Source: Pontivivens marinum (GTDB taxonomy: Bacteria > Pseudomonadota > Alphaproteobacteria > Rhodobacterales > Rhodobacteraceae). Taken from it: DNA of 64,000 bases. The DNA lies in contig NZ_OCTN01000001.1 of assembly GCF_900231835.1 (NCBI RefSeq), forward strand, positions 186,001 through 250,000. Reading direction: 5' to 3'. Both the position numbers and the translations under genes were made by a program. Positions within the stretch are counted from its first letter, which is position 1, and the number at the start of each line of letters is the position of its first letter. Positions 43,626 through 52,893 of this stretch are shown here, in pieces. Below the pieces are notes generated by a model that was not told the DNA's origin, ran no database searches, and saw nothing but the letters and a program-made list of their open reading frames with translations.

Positions 43626-44836
43626 CACTCCAGCCGCAGGAACAATGCCTTCAGGTAAGCCGTTTCCGCCAACATCGCATGGGTGGGGTGATCCGGTCCG
43701 GCAAAGCCTGTGTGGATCAACTGCGCCACACGTCCGCCCCGCGCTACACCGCGCAGCGATGCGTCGCGGAACTTGGCCAGATCAGCCGCATGGGAACATG
43801 AACACAGCACCAGATAGCCACCCGGCTTGACCAAGGCCGCACTCATCCGCGCAACACGCTCATAGGCGCGCAGGCCCTTATCAGCGGTCTGCTTTGTCGG
43901 GGCAAAGGCAGGCGGATCACACACGACCAGATCGTAGGTCACGCCCTCCTCAACCATTGCGGTCATCGTGTCGAACGCATCACCGCGACGGGTCGCGAAC
44001 CGGTCGCTGGCCCCCATTGCGCGCGCGCCTTCCTCGGCCAGTGCCAGCGCAGGGGCAGACCCATCGACAGACAGCGCCGATTTTGCGCCACCAGCCAGCG
44101 CCGCCAGCGCAAAGCCACCAACATGGCTAAAGACGTCGAGCACCTCGCCACCCGCGGCCAAGCCAGCCGCAAAGGCATGATTCGCCCGTTGATCCAGAAA
44201 CAGGCCCGTTTTCTGCCCGCCCAACAGGTCCGCCATATAGGTCGCACCGTTCATTTTCACCGGAATAGGCGCGTCGATCTGACCGGTGGTCACAGCGCTT
44301 TCCTCATCCAGCCCGTCCAGCTTACGCGCACGACCTGATGCGTTTTTTACCACGCTGGAAACGCCAGTCACCGCGATGACCGCTGCCTCCAGCTCCGCAT
44401 ACATTGCCTCGGCCCATGCGGCATTTGGCTGGATCACTGCGGCATCGCCGAAACGGTCGATGATAACACCGGGCAGGCCGTCAGCCTCGGCATGGATCAG
44501 GCGGTAGAATGGCTCCGCGAACAGGCGCGAGCGGTGCTCAAACGCGAATCGCAATTTGCTTTCCAGCCATGCCGCATCGATCACTGCCTCTGGATCACGG
44601 TCCATCAGGCGGGCGGGAATGCGGCTTTCCGAATTGACGGTCACTGTGCCAATGGCGACGCGATCCGCATCCTCCAACGTGGCAAAGGTGCCCGGGGTCA
44701 GCGATTTCGAGCGGCGATCCAGCACCAGCTCATCCGCGTAAACCCACGGGAATCCAAAACGAACCGTGCGGGCACGACCTGGGCGCAGGCGTACAACAGG
44801 GCGGGCGGTCGACGGGGAGGCGTTTTGATCTGTCAT
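43625..44836 (-). CDS. Class I SAM-dependent rRNA methyltransferase (RlmI-like)
   Basis: A 403-aa enzyme. The N-terminus (VVRLRPGRARTVRFGFPWVYADELV) is a PUA-like RNA-binding domain, and the SAM-binding core contains LDVFSHVGGFALAALAGGAKSALSVDGS near 235 and the catalytic DPPAF (CDPPAFAPTKQ) near 305. This is the architecture of RlmI/RlmK-type 23S rRNA cytosine-5 methyltransferases. The cysteine of the later CSCSHA segment is the likely catalytic or helper residue. The PIN gene follows with a one-base overlap. A terminator separates it from the small gene upstream. Confidence 0.9.
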   Translation of the reverse strand: MTDQNASPSTARPVVRLRPGRARTVRFGFPWVYADELVLDRRSKSLTPGTFATLEDADRVAIGTVTVNSESRIPARLMDRDPEAVIDAAWLESKLRFAFEHRSRLFAEPFYRLIHAEADGLPGVIIDRFGDAAVIQPNAAWAEAMYAELEAAVIAVTGVSSVVKNASGRARKLDGLDEESAVTTGQIDAPIPVKMNGATYMADLLGGQKTGLFLDQRANHAFAAGLAAGGEVLDVFSHVGGFALAALAGGAKSALSVDGSAPALALAEEGARAMGASDRFATRRGDAFDTMTAMVEEGVTYDLVVCDPPAFAPTKQTADKGLRAYERVARMSAALVKPGGYLVLCSCSHAADLAKFRDASLRGVARGGRVAQLIHTGFAGPDHPTHAMLAETAYLKALFLRLE

Positions 44837-44886
44837 AGTCTGTCGCTATCTGGTTCGTGGCTCAAAGGAAAGTCTGGAAACAAGAA

Positions 44887-44910
44887 AGGGCCGCCCCATA
44901 GGGCGACCCT
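44887..44910 (-). terminator. Intrinsic terminator of the 48-aa gene
   Basis: In the minus direction AGGGTCGCCC pairs with GGGCGGCCCT (one G-U pair) around a 4-base loop, followed by TTTCTTGTTT. It sits 23 bases after the stop of the small gene and 50 bases before the methyltransferase start, so it isolates the small gene's message. Confidence 0.75.
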
Positions 44911-44933
44911 GTCAGCATCGGCTTGTGGCCGGA

Positions 44934-45080
44934 TTAGGCGGTGCGTGCAACACCAGAAAACAACGAGCGTACCCAGTTTGCAAAAGCAACAGCCATGTCG
45001 CGGCTTGCTTCGGCGCGCATGTGGTGGGCGCGCTCAACATATGCATTGATCTCGGCAATAGTCAGATCGCGTTCGGTCAT
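44934..45080 (-). CDS. Small 48-aa protein, unknown function
   Basis: The frame on the minus strand runs from ATG 45080 to TAA 44934-44936. The product begins MTERDLTIAEINAYVERAHHMRAE and ends FANWVRSLFSGVARTA: a charged helix followed by an amphipathic one, with no cysteines. AGGATAG lies before the ATG, and a CGATAC/GTATCG inverted repeat (45099-45104 and 45115-45120) lies upstream. A separate terminator follows. It resembles short conserved proteins of Rhodobacterales that lack a known function. Confidence 0.7.
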   Translation of the reverse strand: MTERDLTIAEINAYVERAHHMRAEASRDMAVAFANWVRSLFSGVARTA

Positions 45081-45206
45081 GGTTCTATCCTTGGTCTGCG
45101 ATACACCGTGATGCGTATCGTTGGAATAAACCTAGGCGCACAATCACATGCTGACAGCAGACAACTCCGCCAGATCGCCATGCGCGAAACGCATGCCTGC
45201 CGAATA

Positions 45207-45893
45207 TTACCGCATTTTGAGGTGTTTAAGGTAGCGCCCCTCGATCCCGCGAAAGATCAGAACGATCATCAGCGTCAGCAATCCGTACAGGATCGCCGCG
45301 GTATAAAACCCCTCATCCGAGACATAATACCGGCCATTAAACTCACGCGCGGCACCCAGAATATCGGTCAGGGTAATGACGCTAACGATGGCGGAGCCGT
45401 GCATCATAAACACAACCTCGTTGCCATATTGCGGGATCGCACGGCGCAGCGCCGAGGGCAGCACCACCAGTGCGTAAACCAGCCAAGTGCGCAGCCCCAG
45501 CGCCTGCGCCGCCTCGACCTGCCCCTTGGGCGTCCGCTCAATCGCGCCGCGCACAATCTCCGTCGCATAGGCACCGGAGTTCAGCGAAAACGCGATCAGC
45601 GCACACCACCACGGCTCACGCAGATAGCTCCACGCGAAGCTGTCGCGGATAAATTCGAATTGCGACATGCCGTAATACAGCAAGTATAGCTGCACCAGCA
45701 GCGGCGTGCCCCGAATGGCATAGACATAGCCGCGGATCAGCGGGCTGGCGATCGGCGTTTTGCGCGTGCGCATAATGGCAAAGGGTACCGCAATGCAGAA
45801 CCCGATCACCACCGCCAACATGGTGAGTTGTACGGTCAGCCACACCCCCTCAGCGAATAGAGGCCAGCGTTGGATCAGTAGGTCAAAGCGCAT
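45207..45893 (-). CDS. Amino-acid ABC transporter permease (HisM-type)
   Basis: A 228-aa permease of the polar amino-acid family with about five membrane helices. The EAA loop reads EAAQALGLRTWLVYALVVLPSALRRAIP near 145, and IRGTPLLVQLYLLYYG near 65 is the conserved helix-2 segment. The substrate class, basic amino acids or opines, is suggested by the HisQM/ArgT-like neighbours. It lies 9 bases after the second permease gene. No ATPase gene follows, which is unusual. Confidence 0.88.
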   Translation of the reverse strand: MRFDLLIQRWPLFAEGVWLTVQLTMLAVVIGFCIAVPFAIMRTRKTPIASPLIRGYVYAIRGTPLLVQLYLLYYGMSQFEFIRDSFAWSYLREPWWCALIAFSLNSGAYATEIVRGAIERTPKGQVEAAQALGLRTWLVYALVVLPSALRRAIPQYGNEVVFMMHGSAIVSVITLTDILGAAREFNGRYYVSDEGFYTAAILYGLLTLMIVLIFRGIEGRYLKHLKMR

Positions 45894-45902
45894 CGCAACC
45901 CC

Positions 45903-46592
45903 CTACCGTGCATCGGAGAAGCCACGGTCGAACCGCCGCTCCAACCGGTTAAAGATTTGTTGGCTGACCCATGTGATCAACAGATAGCCAAGGAACGCCG
46001 CCAGCAGGAACCAGAAGAATTCCCGCGTAGAACGCCCCGCATCAATCGCCACACCGACCAGATCGCTCAACCCGATGATCGACACCACAGCCGTGGATTT
46101 CGTCAGCACCATCCACACATTCATCGTGCCGGGCAGCGCCTGCCGGATGATTTGCGGCAGCGTGACCAGACGCAATGTCTGACGCGGTTTTAGCCCCAGC
46201 GCCGTCGCGGCCTCACCCTGTCCACGGTCCACAGCCAATGTTGCGCCACGGAACGTCTCCGTCAGATAGGCGCCATAGATCAGGCCGATGGTGATCGTGC
46301 CCGAGATAAAGGGGTTCACGTCGATCCGCTCAAACCCGGCGGAGCGGGTGAACAGGTTCATCAACGCCTGCATTTTGTAATAGAAGATCAGGATCATCAC
46401 CAGATCGGGCACGCCACGCACCACGACCGTGTAACCCATGACCAGCCAACGCACGGCGCGCCACTTGGACATCTGCCCCCACGCGCCCAGCCCGCCCAAT
46501 GCGCAGGACAGCACAAAGGCCAGCAACGCCATTGAGACGGTGATGCCAAAGCCGCGCAGCAGCAGCGGAATATATGCGACGAGTTGATCCAT
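45903..46592 (-). CDS. Amino-acid ABC transporter permease (HisQ-type)
   Basis: A 229-aa permease with about five membrane helices. VVVRGVPDLVMILIFYYKMQ is the family helix-2 segment and EAATALGLKPRQTLRLVTLPQIIRQALPG near 140 is the EAA loop. The ATG at 46592 (MDQLVAYIPLLLRGFG) places the first helix correctly; a GTG eleven codons earlier is possible, and neither has a strong ribosome site. It follows the binding-protein gene on the same strand and would form a heterodimer with the HisM-type permease. Confidence 0.87.
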   Translation of the reverse strand: MDQLVAYIPLLLRGFGITVSMALLAFVLSCALGGLGAWGQMSKWRAVRWLVMGYTVVVRGVPDLVMILIFYYKMQALMNLFTRSAGFERIDVNPFISGTITIGLIYGAYLTETFRGATLAVDRGQGEAATALGLKPRQTLRLVTLPQIIRQALPGTMNVWMVLTKSTAVVSIIGLSDLVGVAIDAGRSTREFFWFLLAAFLGYLLITWVSQQIFNRLERRFDRGFSDAR

Positions 46593-46646
46593 CAGGTCAC
46601 GAATGGGGCGACACTGCCGCCCCACCCAATCACGTCAATTCAGGCT

Positions 46647-47408
46647 TCAGGAACCGCCATAAACGTCAAAGTCGAAATACTGCGACGCAATTTCATCATA
46701 CTGGCCGCTCTCGCGGATCGCAGCGATGGCTGCGGTGAACTGGTCGCGCAGCTCTGTGTCGGACTGACGAACGCCAACGCCAACGCCCTCACCGTGATAT
46801 TCAGGGATCGAGTATCCAGCGCCGAAAAATGCGTAACCCGCACCGTCCTCAGTTTGCAGGAAGCCCTCATCCATGGTGATGGAATCAGCCATGATCGCGT
46901 CGATTCGGCCCGAAACCAGATCCAGATAGGTGTCGTCCTGCGAGGCGTACAAGCGCAGCTCTACGTCAGGATACTCACCTTCCATGAAGTTCTGGTGGAT
47001 CGTGCCACGCTGAACGCCAACCGTCGCATCGGCCAGTGTTTCGACGCTGTCATCCGCAAATGCACCCTCAGCCGCGAGGAAGATCGCAGGCGTGCTGTAA
47101 TATTTCGCGGAGAAGTCGATGACCTGCATCCGCTCCTCGGTGATGGACATGGAGGCGATGATCGCGTCGCACTTATCTTCCTGCAAGGCAGGGATGATGC
47201 CGTCCCAATCGGTTTTCACCATGGTGCAGCTTGCGCCCATCGCGTCACACATGGCGTTCGCCATATCGATATCGAAACCGGTGACGGAACCGTCAGCCTC
47301 GGTTTGCGAGAATGGAGGGTATGCGCCCTCGACACAGATATCCAGATCCTGCGCGGCAGCAGCGCCAGCGGTCAGAGTGGCCAATGCCACAGCAATGATT
47401 TTTTTCAT
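46647..47408 (-). CDS. Basic amino-acid ABC transporter binding protein (ArgT/HisJ-like)
   Basis: A 253-aa periplasmic binding protein with a Sec signal peptide (MKKIIAVALATLTAGAAAAQ). The mature part begins DLDICVEGAYPPFSQTEADGSVTGFDIDMANAMC, the family-3 solute-binding signature. Further segments are DGIIPALQEDKCDAIIASMSITEERMQVIDFSAKYY and SGRIDAIMADSIT. The start at 47408 gives the signal peptide directly, with AGGGAC upstream. It binds lysine, arginine, ornithine, histidine or a relative. Two permease genes follow; the cognate ATPase is not in the window. Confidence 0.9.
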   Translation of the reverse strand: MKKIIAVALATLTAGAAAAQDLDICVEGAYPPFSQTEADGSVTGFDIDMANAMCDAMGASCTMVKTDWDGIIPALQEDKCDAIIASMSITEERMQVIDFSAKYYSTPAIFLAAEGAFADDSVETLADATVGVQRGTIHQNFMEGEYPDVELRLYASQDDTYLDLVSGRIDAIMADSITMDEGFLQTEDGAGYAFFGAGYSIPEYHGEGVGVGVRQSDTELRDQFTAAIAAIRESGQYDEIASQYFDFDVYGGS

Positions 47409-47499
47409 TATCGAAGTCCCTATTGGTCTCATTTCTGCCGACAAACATCATGCAGCAGGCGGGGGGCGTCAAGCCGAAGCGACCACCGCCCCCATCTGC

Positions 47500-48081
47500 T
47501 TAACGTCGCGGCGTGGCGAAATACCCGACAGCACTGCCCGATTGCGATGCTGTGCTCAGCCATTCGAATACAAAACCGGCGACGGAGCGGAAACAGACCA
47601 GTTCCGCACTATCCGCGCCGGTCATCCAGAATGCGACCGCAACCTGCCCCAAACGACTGCGCCGGATGTCGCCCTGCGCGAACTGATCGGGGGCCAAATC
47701 AACGGGCGCACCCTTTGCCAGAACCTCACGCACGACATCCCCATGCAGGCGGATAACCGCACGCGCGTCGGATAGAACCGACACCATGCTGTGCACATCA
47801 CCCAATGCATCGACCAGTCGTGCAGCAACAGTTGGTGCATCGCCATAGGCGCAGAACAGCATCAGCTCATCCGCGCTCATCCATGCCAAGCCATCCGTCG
47901 CATCGCCGGACATTTTGCGCGTGGCGGGCACGGGGTGGCCCGTAACCTCAGCCACGGCGGCGCATAGGGCCGGATCGGTCAAGCTGCCGCGAATGGCGAT
48001 CATGCCCACCAGACCCGCATCGGTAACGGTAATATCGCCGCTGAAATGTGCGCCTTGCAGCGCTGTGCGTGGCTCAAACAT
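47500..48081 (-). CDS. soxG: Sarcosine oxidase gamma subunit
   Basis: A 193-aa protein with the SoxG pattern: GDITVTDAGLVGMIAIRGSLTDPALCAAVAEVTGHPVPA near 15, then SADELMLFC and HGDVVREVLAKGAPVDLAPDQFAQGDIRRSRLGQVAVAFWM near 113. It is the smallest-folate-fold-like subunit of heterotetrameric sarcosine oxidase, which demethylates sarcosine to glycine and formaldehyde bound to tetrahydrofolate. It overlaps soxA by 8 bases and ends the soxBDAG operon. Confidence 0.9.
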   Translation of the reverse strand: MFEPRTALQGAHFSGDITVTDAGLVGMIAIRGSLTDPALCAAVAEVTGHPVPATRKMSGDATDGLAWMSADELMLFCAYGDAPTVAARLVDALGDVHSMVSVLSDARAVIRLHGDVVREVLAKGAPVDLAPDQFAQGDIRRSRLGQVAVAFWMTGADSAELVCFRSVAGFVFEWLSTASQSGSAVGYFATPRR

Positions 48082-51000
48082 CCTGGCGCTCCCCTGCTTT
48101 GTCGTAGAAGACCGGATCGACCACCGTCGCCCGTATCACGGAATCCTTGCCCACCGGAAATTCCAGCACCTCACCCATGCGACCAGCCCCGCCATCAATC
48201 AACGCCATCGCGATAGAGCGTTCCATCGTCGGGCTGAAATAGGTCGAGGTGACATGGCCAATGGTTTTCGGATCGCCATATTCATTGACACCCGCAACTG
48301 CGTGGGCACCGTCCGGCAGAACCGTTGCCGGATCTTCCGTGGCCAAGCCGACCAACTGCTTGCGATCCGCACGGATCATATCGGGGCGCTGCAATGCGCG
48401 CTTGCCGATAAAGTCCTCTTTCTTTTTCGACACGGCCCAGCCCAGCGCCAGATCATGCGGAGTGACGGTTCCGTCCGTCTCATCCCCGATCATGATAAAG
48501 CCCTTTTCGGCCCGCATCACATGCAAAGCCTCGGTGCCGTAGGGCATCACGCCCAGCGCAGCACCCTTTTCCAGCAACATATCCCAGAACGCACGACCGT
48601 ATGAGGCAGGCACCCCGATCTCATAGCTCAGCTCGCCCGAGAACGAGATGCGGAAAACCCGCGCCGGAATACCGCCCAGCTCACCCTCGGCATAGCCCAT
48701 GAAGCTCAACGCCTCCTTGGACACATCCATCCCGCCGAGGCTCTCCAGCAATTGCCGCGCCTTGGGACCAACGACGGCTACCTGCGCGAATTGCTCCGTC
48801 ACGTTGCTGGTAAAGACCTCCAGATCCCACCATTCCGTTTGCAGCCATTCCTCCATCCACGCATGAACACCATCCGACCCGCCGGACGTGGTGTGGCATA
48901 GGAAGCTATCCTCGGACAGCCGCACCACAACACCGTCATCGAACAGGAACCCGTTTTCCGTACACATCAGGCCATAGCGACAGCGGCCCGGTTTCAGGCT
49001 GGACATCATATTGGTGTAGATCAGGTCGAGGAACTTTGCCGCGTCCGGTCCCTTCACCAGGATTTTGCCCAAGGTGGATGCATCCAGCAGGCCAACATTG
49101 GTCCGCGTGTTGCGAATCTCGCGGTGAACGGCCTGCTCCGTCGTTTCCCCCGCGCGGCGATAGGTATAGGGGCGGCGCCAATCGGCAACCGGCTCCCAGA
49201 CCGCATCGTTTTCATCGTGCCAGCCATCAATCGGGGATTTGCGCGTGGGCTTAAAGATCGCGCCCCGCGCCTCCCCCGCAATCGCTCCCATCGAAATCGG
49301 CGTATAGGGCGGACGGAAGGTCGTGGTGCCCACCTGCGGGATCGTCGTGCCTAGGCTATCAGCCAGCACGGCCAGACCGTTAATGTTGCTCAGCTTACCC
49401 TGATCCGTCGCCATGCCCAGCGTAGTATAGCGTTTGGCGTGCTCGACGCTCTCGAACCCCTCCTGCGCGGCCAGTTGAACGTCGGATACCTTCACATCGT
49501 TCTGGAAATCGAGGAACGCCTTTGAGCGCAGCTTGTAGGACGCGCCCGCAGGCATCATCCAGACCGGTTGCACCGGTTCCTCCGGCTCCGCCATTGCGGT
49601 GGGAGCGTCGCCTTCGGACGGGATGAACCCGACCTCAGCCGCCGCGCGGCGACCCGCCGCCGCCGCATCCTGCATCGCATCGCCAGAGAGCAACGCACCC
49701 GATGCGCTGCCCGCAGTGATCACATATCCCGCACCGTTATGATCGGTGGGCGGGCGGCTGGCATCGGGGCGGAAATGCGCCTGATCGACATCCCAGACCA
49801 GCTTGCCCCCGCAATGGGACCACAGGTGCACAACGGGCGACCACCCGCCGGACATCGCCACCGCATCACAGGGGATCGTCTCCAGCACAGTCCCCTCACC
49901 AGCCTGCGAGCAAATCTCAACCGCTTCAACTTTTTTGCCACCCTTGACCGAGGCAACACCCTTGCCCACCTCGACCCGAATACCCAGATCACGCGCCTGT
50001 CGTGGCAACGGCCCGATGGCGGCATCCCGTGCATCAAGGATAACCGGAACTTCCAACCCTGCCAGTTTCAGCGCGATTGCCGTGCGATAGGCGTCATCAT
50101 TATTCGTGACAACAACCGTGCGATCCCCCGGCGTCACGCCGTACAGCGTCACATAATCGCGCAACGCCGCGGCCAGCATGACCCCGGGCACATCATTGCC
50201 CGCAAAGGAAAGCGGCCGCTCAATCGCGCCGGTCGCTGTTACAATCCGGTCGGTGCGAATGCGCCACAGCCGGTGCCGTGGGCCAGTCGCATTTTCCAGA
50301 TGATCCGTCAGACGCTCATAGCCGGTGACGTAGCCATGATCGTAGACGCCTGCGCCCATCATGCGGGTGCGGATGGTGACGTTATCCATGCCCTGCAATT
50401 CAGCCACAGCCGCAGCCAGCCAGATATCCGAGGGCTGGCCGTCAATCTCCACCTCATCGCTCAGCAAACGTCCGCCCAGATGCGCGGTCTGTTCCAACAG
50501 CAACACACGCGCACCGGCGCGACCAGCCTCCAGCGCGGCCTGCAATCCGGCCATGCCGCCGCCGACAACCAGCACATCGACATACGCGTAGAAATACTCG
50601 TACCGATCCGCATCCGGCTGCGTCGGGGCCTTGCCCAGGCCTGCTGCCTTTCGGATCACCGGCTCGAACACGTGTTTCCACGCGGAACGCGGCGCCATGA
50701 AGGTCTTGTAGTAAAAACCGGCAGGGAAAAAGCGCGACATCGCGGCGTTCAACGCGCCAACATCCATATCCAAGCTGGGCCAATGGTTCTGGCTGGTCGC
50801 GGCCAACCCGTCATGCAACTCGGCCACGGTGGCGCGCTGGTTCGGCTCAAAATGCGCGCCCTGACCCAAGCCCATCAGCGCGTTCGGTTCCTCAGACCCC
50901 GCCCCGACCGGCCCACGAGGGCGGTGATATTTGAACGAACGCCCCATCAGCACCTGACCACTGCCCAGCAGCGCCGAGGCCAACGTGTCCCCCGGATGGC

Positions 51001-51085
51001 CTGTCAGTCGCTGTCCATTAAAGGTGAAGCCGATTTTGCGGCTGCGGTCGATCAGGCGACCGCCGGATTGGATACGGGTGCTCAT
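48074..51085 (-). CDS. soxA: Sarcosine oxidase alpha subunit
   Basis: A 1003-aa subunit. The N-terminal region carries a 2Fe-2S-like fold without the cysteines (RSRKIGFTFNGQRLTGHPGDTLASALL), then a NAD-binding flavoprotein domain with VLVVGGGMAGLQAALEAG near 170, and a C-terminal aminomethyltransferase (GcvT-like) domain that hands the methylene unit to tetrahydrofolate (TNVGLLDASTLGKILVKGPDAAKFLDLIYTN near 660; later GELSYEIGVPASYG). The ATG at 51085 overlaps the soxD stop by ATGA. Together with SoxB, SoxD and SoxG it forms the enzyme used in choline, betaine and sarcosine breakdown, fitting the choline uptake genes elsewhere in the window. Confidence 0.94.
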   Translation of the reverse strand: MSTRIQSGGRLIDRSRKIGFTFNGQRLTGHPGDTLASALLGSGQVLMGRSFKYHRPRGPVGAGSEEPNALMGLGQGAHFEPNQRATVAELHDGLAATSQNHWPSLDMDVGALNAAMSRFFPAGFYYKTFMAPRSAWKHVFEPVIRKAAGLGKAPTQPDADRYEYFYAYVDVLVVGGGMAGLQAALEAGRAGARVLLLEQTAHLGGRLLSDEVEIDGQPSDIWLAAAVAELQGMDNVTIRTRMMGAGVYDHGYVTGYERLTDHLENATGPRHRLWRIRTDRIVTATGAIERPLSFAGNDVPGVMLAAALRDYVTLYGVTPGDRTVVVTNNDDAYRTAIALKLAGLEVPVILDARDAAIGPLPRQARDLGIRVEVGKGVASVKGGKKVEAVEICSQAGEGTVLETIPCDAVAMSGGWSPVVHLWSHCGGKLVWDVDQAHFRPDASRPPTDHNGAGYVITAGSASGALLSGDAMQDAAAAGRRAAAEVGFIPSEGDAPTAMAEPEEPVQPVWMMPAGASYKLRSKAFLDFQNDVKVSDVQLAAQEGFESVEHAKRYTTLGMATDQGKLSNINGLAVLADSLGTTIPQVGTTTFRPPYTPISMGAIAGEARGAIFKPTRKSPIDGWHDENDAVWEPVADWRRPYTYRRAGETTEQAVHREIRNTRTNVGLLDASTLGKILVKGPDAAKFLDLIYTNMMSSLKPGRCRYGLMCTENGFLFDDGVVVRLSEDSFLCHTTSGGSDGVHAWMEEWLQTEWWDLEVFTSNVTEQFAQVAVVGPKARQLLESLGGMDVSKEALSFMGYAEGELGGIPARVFRISFSGELSYEIGVPASYGRAFWDMLLEKGAALGVMPYGTEALHVMRAEKGFIMIGDETDGTVTPHDLALGWAVSKKKEDFIGKRALQRPDMIRADRKQLVGLATEDPATVLPDGAHAVAGVNEYGDPKTIGHVTSTYFSPTMERSIAMALIDGGAGRMGEVLEFPVGKDSVIRATVVDPVFYDKAGERQDV

Positions 51086-51405
51086 TGCGCAGGCTCCCAA
51101 TCGGGACGGCGCGCCTTGATGGCGCTTTGAATATGGTCAGGCACGGTCGAGGTTTGTGCGGTATAGCTGCCAAATACCTCAAGCGTCTGGGTACAGCGCG
51201 CAACGTGGAACCACTTGCCGCAGCCATATTGATGGCGCCAGCGTTCGAAATGCACACCACGCGGGTTTTGCCGTTGGAACAGATAGTCGCGAAAATCCTC
51301 ATCGGTGGACCCGGGGCCAAACCGTTTCAGATGGGCCTCACCACCGGCGTGAAACTCGGTTTCCTCGCCGGTTGCACCGCAAACAGGACAGGTCAGTCGA
51401 AGCAT
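51082..51405 (-). CDS. soxD: Sarcosine oxidase delta subunit
   Basis: A 107-aa zinc-binding subunit. LTCPVCGATGEETEFHAGGEAHLKRFGP opens the family, and YGCGKWFHVARCTQTLEVFGSY holds the remaining cysteine/histidine ligands. The start at 51405 is chosen because the earlier frame adds unrelated residues. It overlaps soxA by 4 bases and is 58 bases after soxB. It holds structural zinc and helps assemble the complex. Confidence 0.92.
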   Translation of the reverse strand: MLRLTCPVCGATGEETEFHAGGEAHLKRFGPGSTDEDFRDYLFQRQNPRGVHFERWRHQYGCGKWFHVARCTQTLEVFGSYTAQTSTVPDHIQSAIKARRPDWEPAQ

Positions 51406-51463
51406 GTGTTGCCCCCAGAATTGGATTTTCCGCAGAAATTTGAATGCAAGGTCACGAAAGCCA

Positions 51464-52711
51464 TCAGTGCGCCACCGCGGCTGCGACGCTCTCGTCAATC
51501 ATGCGCCCTTGGGTAAAGCGATCCAGCGCGAAGGGCGCGGCCAGCGCACGTGGCGCGCCATCTGCCAACATCTCCGCCGTGGCCCAGCCCGATCCGGGGA
51601 TCGCCTTGAACCCGCCGGTGCCCCAGCCGCAATTGATGAACACGCCCGGAACCGGGGTCGTGCCAATAATAGGCGAGCGGTCACCGGTCATATCCACGAT
51701 CCCCCCCCAATGCCGCAGCATCTTTAGCCGCGATACCATGGGGAAGGTTTCGATCAGCGCCCGCACCGTTTCCTCCAGATGGTGGAAAGAGCCGCGTTGC
51801 GTGTAGTTGTTGAAACTGTCCGCGCCGCCGCCGATGACCATCTCACCCTTGTCAGATTGGCTCATATATCCGTGCACGGTGTTTGCCATCACCACGCAAT
51901 CCAGCGCCGGTTTAATCGGTTCAGATACCAATGCTTGCAATGCCACCGATTCCACCGGCAGCTTGAACCCTGCCATATCGGCCAGCACGCCGGAATTACC
52001 AGCCACGACGATGCACAGCTTTTTCGTACGGATCGCACCCTTGGTCGTCTGAATACCGGTCACACCGCTCGCGTCACGGTCGACGCCGATGACTTCGCAT
52101 TGCTGGATGATGTCCACGCCCATATTGCTGGCGGCACGGGCATAGCCCCACGCAACAGCGTCATGACGCGCCGACCCACCACGCGCCTGCCACAGTCCAC
52201 CCAGAACCGGATAGCGCGGGCCGGCGGTCTGGATAATCGGGATCATCTCCTGAATTTGCTGGGGGGTGACCATCTCGCTCTCGATCCCGGCGATCCGGTT
52301 CGCATGGGCCGTGCGTTTCCATGCGCGCAATTCATGCTCGGTCTGGGCCAGCATCATCACGCCACGGGGCGAGAACATGATGTTATAGTTCAGATCCTGG
52401 CTCAGATCCTCGTACAGTCCGCGCGACTTCTCGAAAATCGCCATGGAGGACGGTTGCAGGTAATTCGAGCGGATGATCGTCGTGTTTCGCCCCGTATTCC
52501 CACCGCCCAGCCAGCCCTTTTCGACGACAGCAACATTGGTGATGCCGTGATTTTTCGCCAGATAATAGGCCGTGGCCAACCCGTGACCGCCCGCACCCAC
52601 GATCACAACATCATATTCCGCCTTTGGCTGGGGGGATCGCCACGCGCGCTCCCATCCGGTGTGATGGCGAAAGGCCTCACGGGCGATAGCGAAGGCCGAA
52701 TAGCGTTTCAT
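51464..52711 (-). CDS. soxB: Sarcosine oxidase beta subunit
   Basis: A 415-aa flavoprotein that carries the covalent FMN and the substrate-oxidising FAD site. The FAD motif VVIVGAGGHGLATAYYLAKNHG is at residues 36-57, followed by GNTGRNTTIIRSNYL near 75, and GGIVDMTGDRSPIIGTTPVPGVFINCGWGTGGFKAIPGSG near 340. The start at 52711 (MKRYSAFAIAREAF) is the standard SoxB beginning. It is the first gene of the operon, divergent from ccmI across 182 bases that should hold the promoters of both. Confidence 0.95.
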   Translation of the reverse strand: MKRYSAFAIAREAFRHHTGWERAWRSPQPKAEYDVVIVGAGGHGLATAYYLAKNHGITNVAVVEKGWLGGGNTGRNTTIIRSNYLQPSSMAIFEKSRGLYEDLSQDLNYNIMFSPRGVMMLAQTEHELRAWKRTAHANRIAGIESEMVTPQQIQEMIPIIQTAGPRYPVLGGLWQARGGSARHDAVAWGYARAASNMGVDIIQQCEVIGVDRDASGVTGIQTTKGAIRTKKLCIVVAGNSGVLADMAGFKLPVESVALQALVSEPIKPALDCVVMANTVHGYMSQSDKGEMVIGGGADSFNNYTQRGSFHHLEETVRALIETFPMVSRLKMLRHWGGIVDMTGDRSPIIGTTPVPGVFINCGWGTGGFKAIPGSGWATAEMLADGAPRALAAPFALDRFTQGRMIDESVAAAVAH

Positions 52712-52893
52712 GATGGTATCCCCCGGGGCGCGGTACAGACTGACCCCAGCGTGATGCCAAAGATGGGGTACGTTCAACCTCGAAAATGCGCCTGATTACG
52801 TTCCATTCACGACGAAGTGCCGCGTCGCATTCGCACATTGCGGTACGCTACAACGCGCTTTACCTGTGACACGTCTAAATTCGAGGATTTGAA

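Noticed and set aside
49568-51130. A 520-codon open frame on the plus strand inside soxA
   Set aside because: It is exactly antisense to the strongly conserved sarcosine oxidase alpha subunit; its residues show no domain and reflect the codon bias of soxA.
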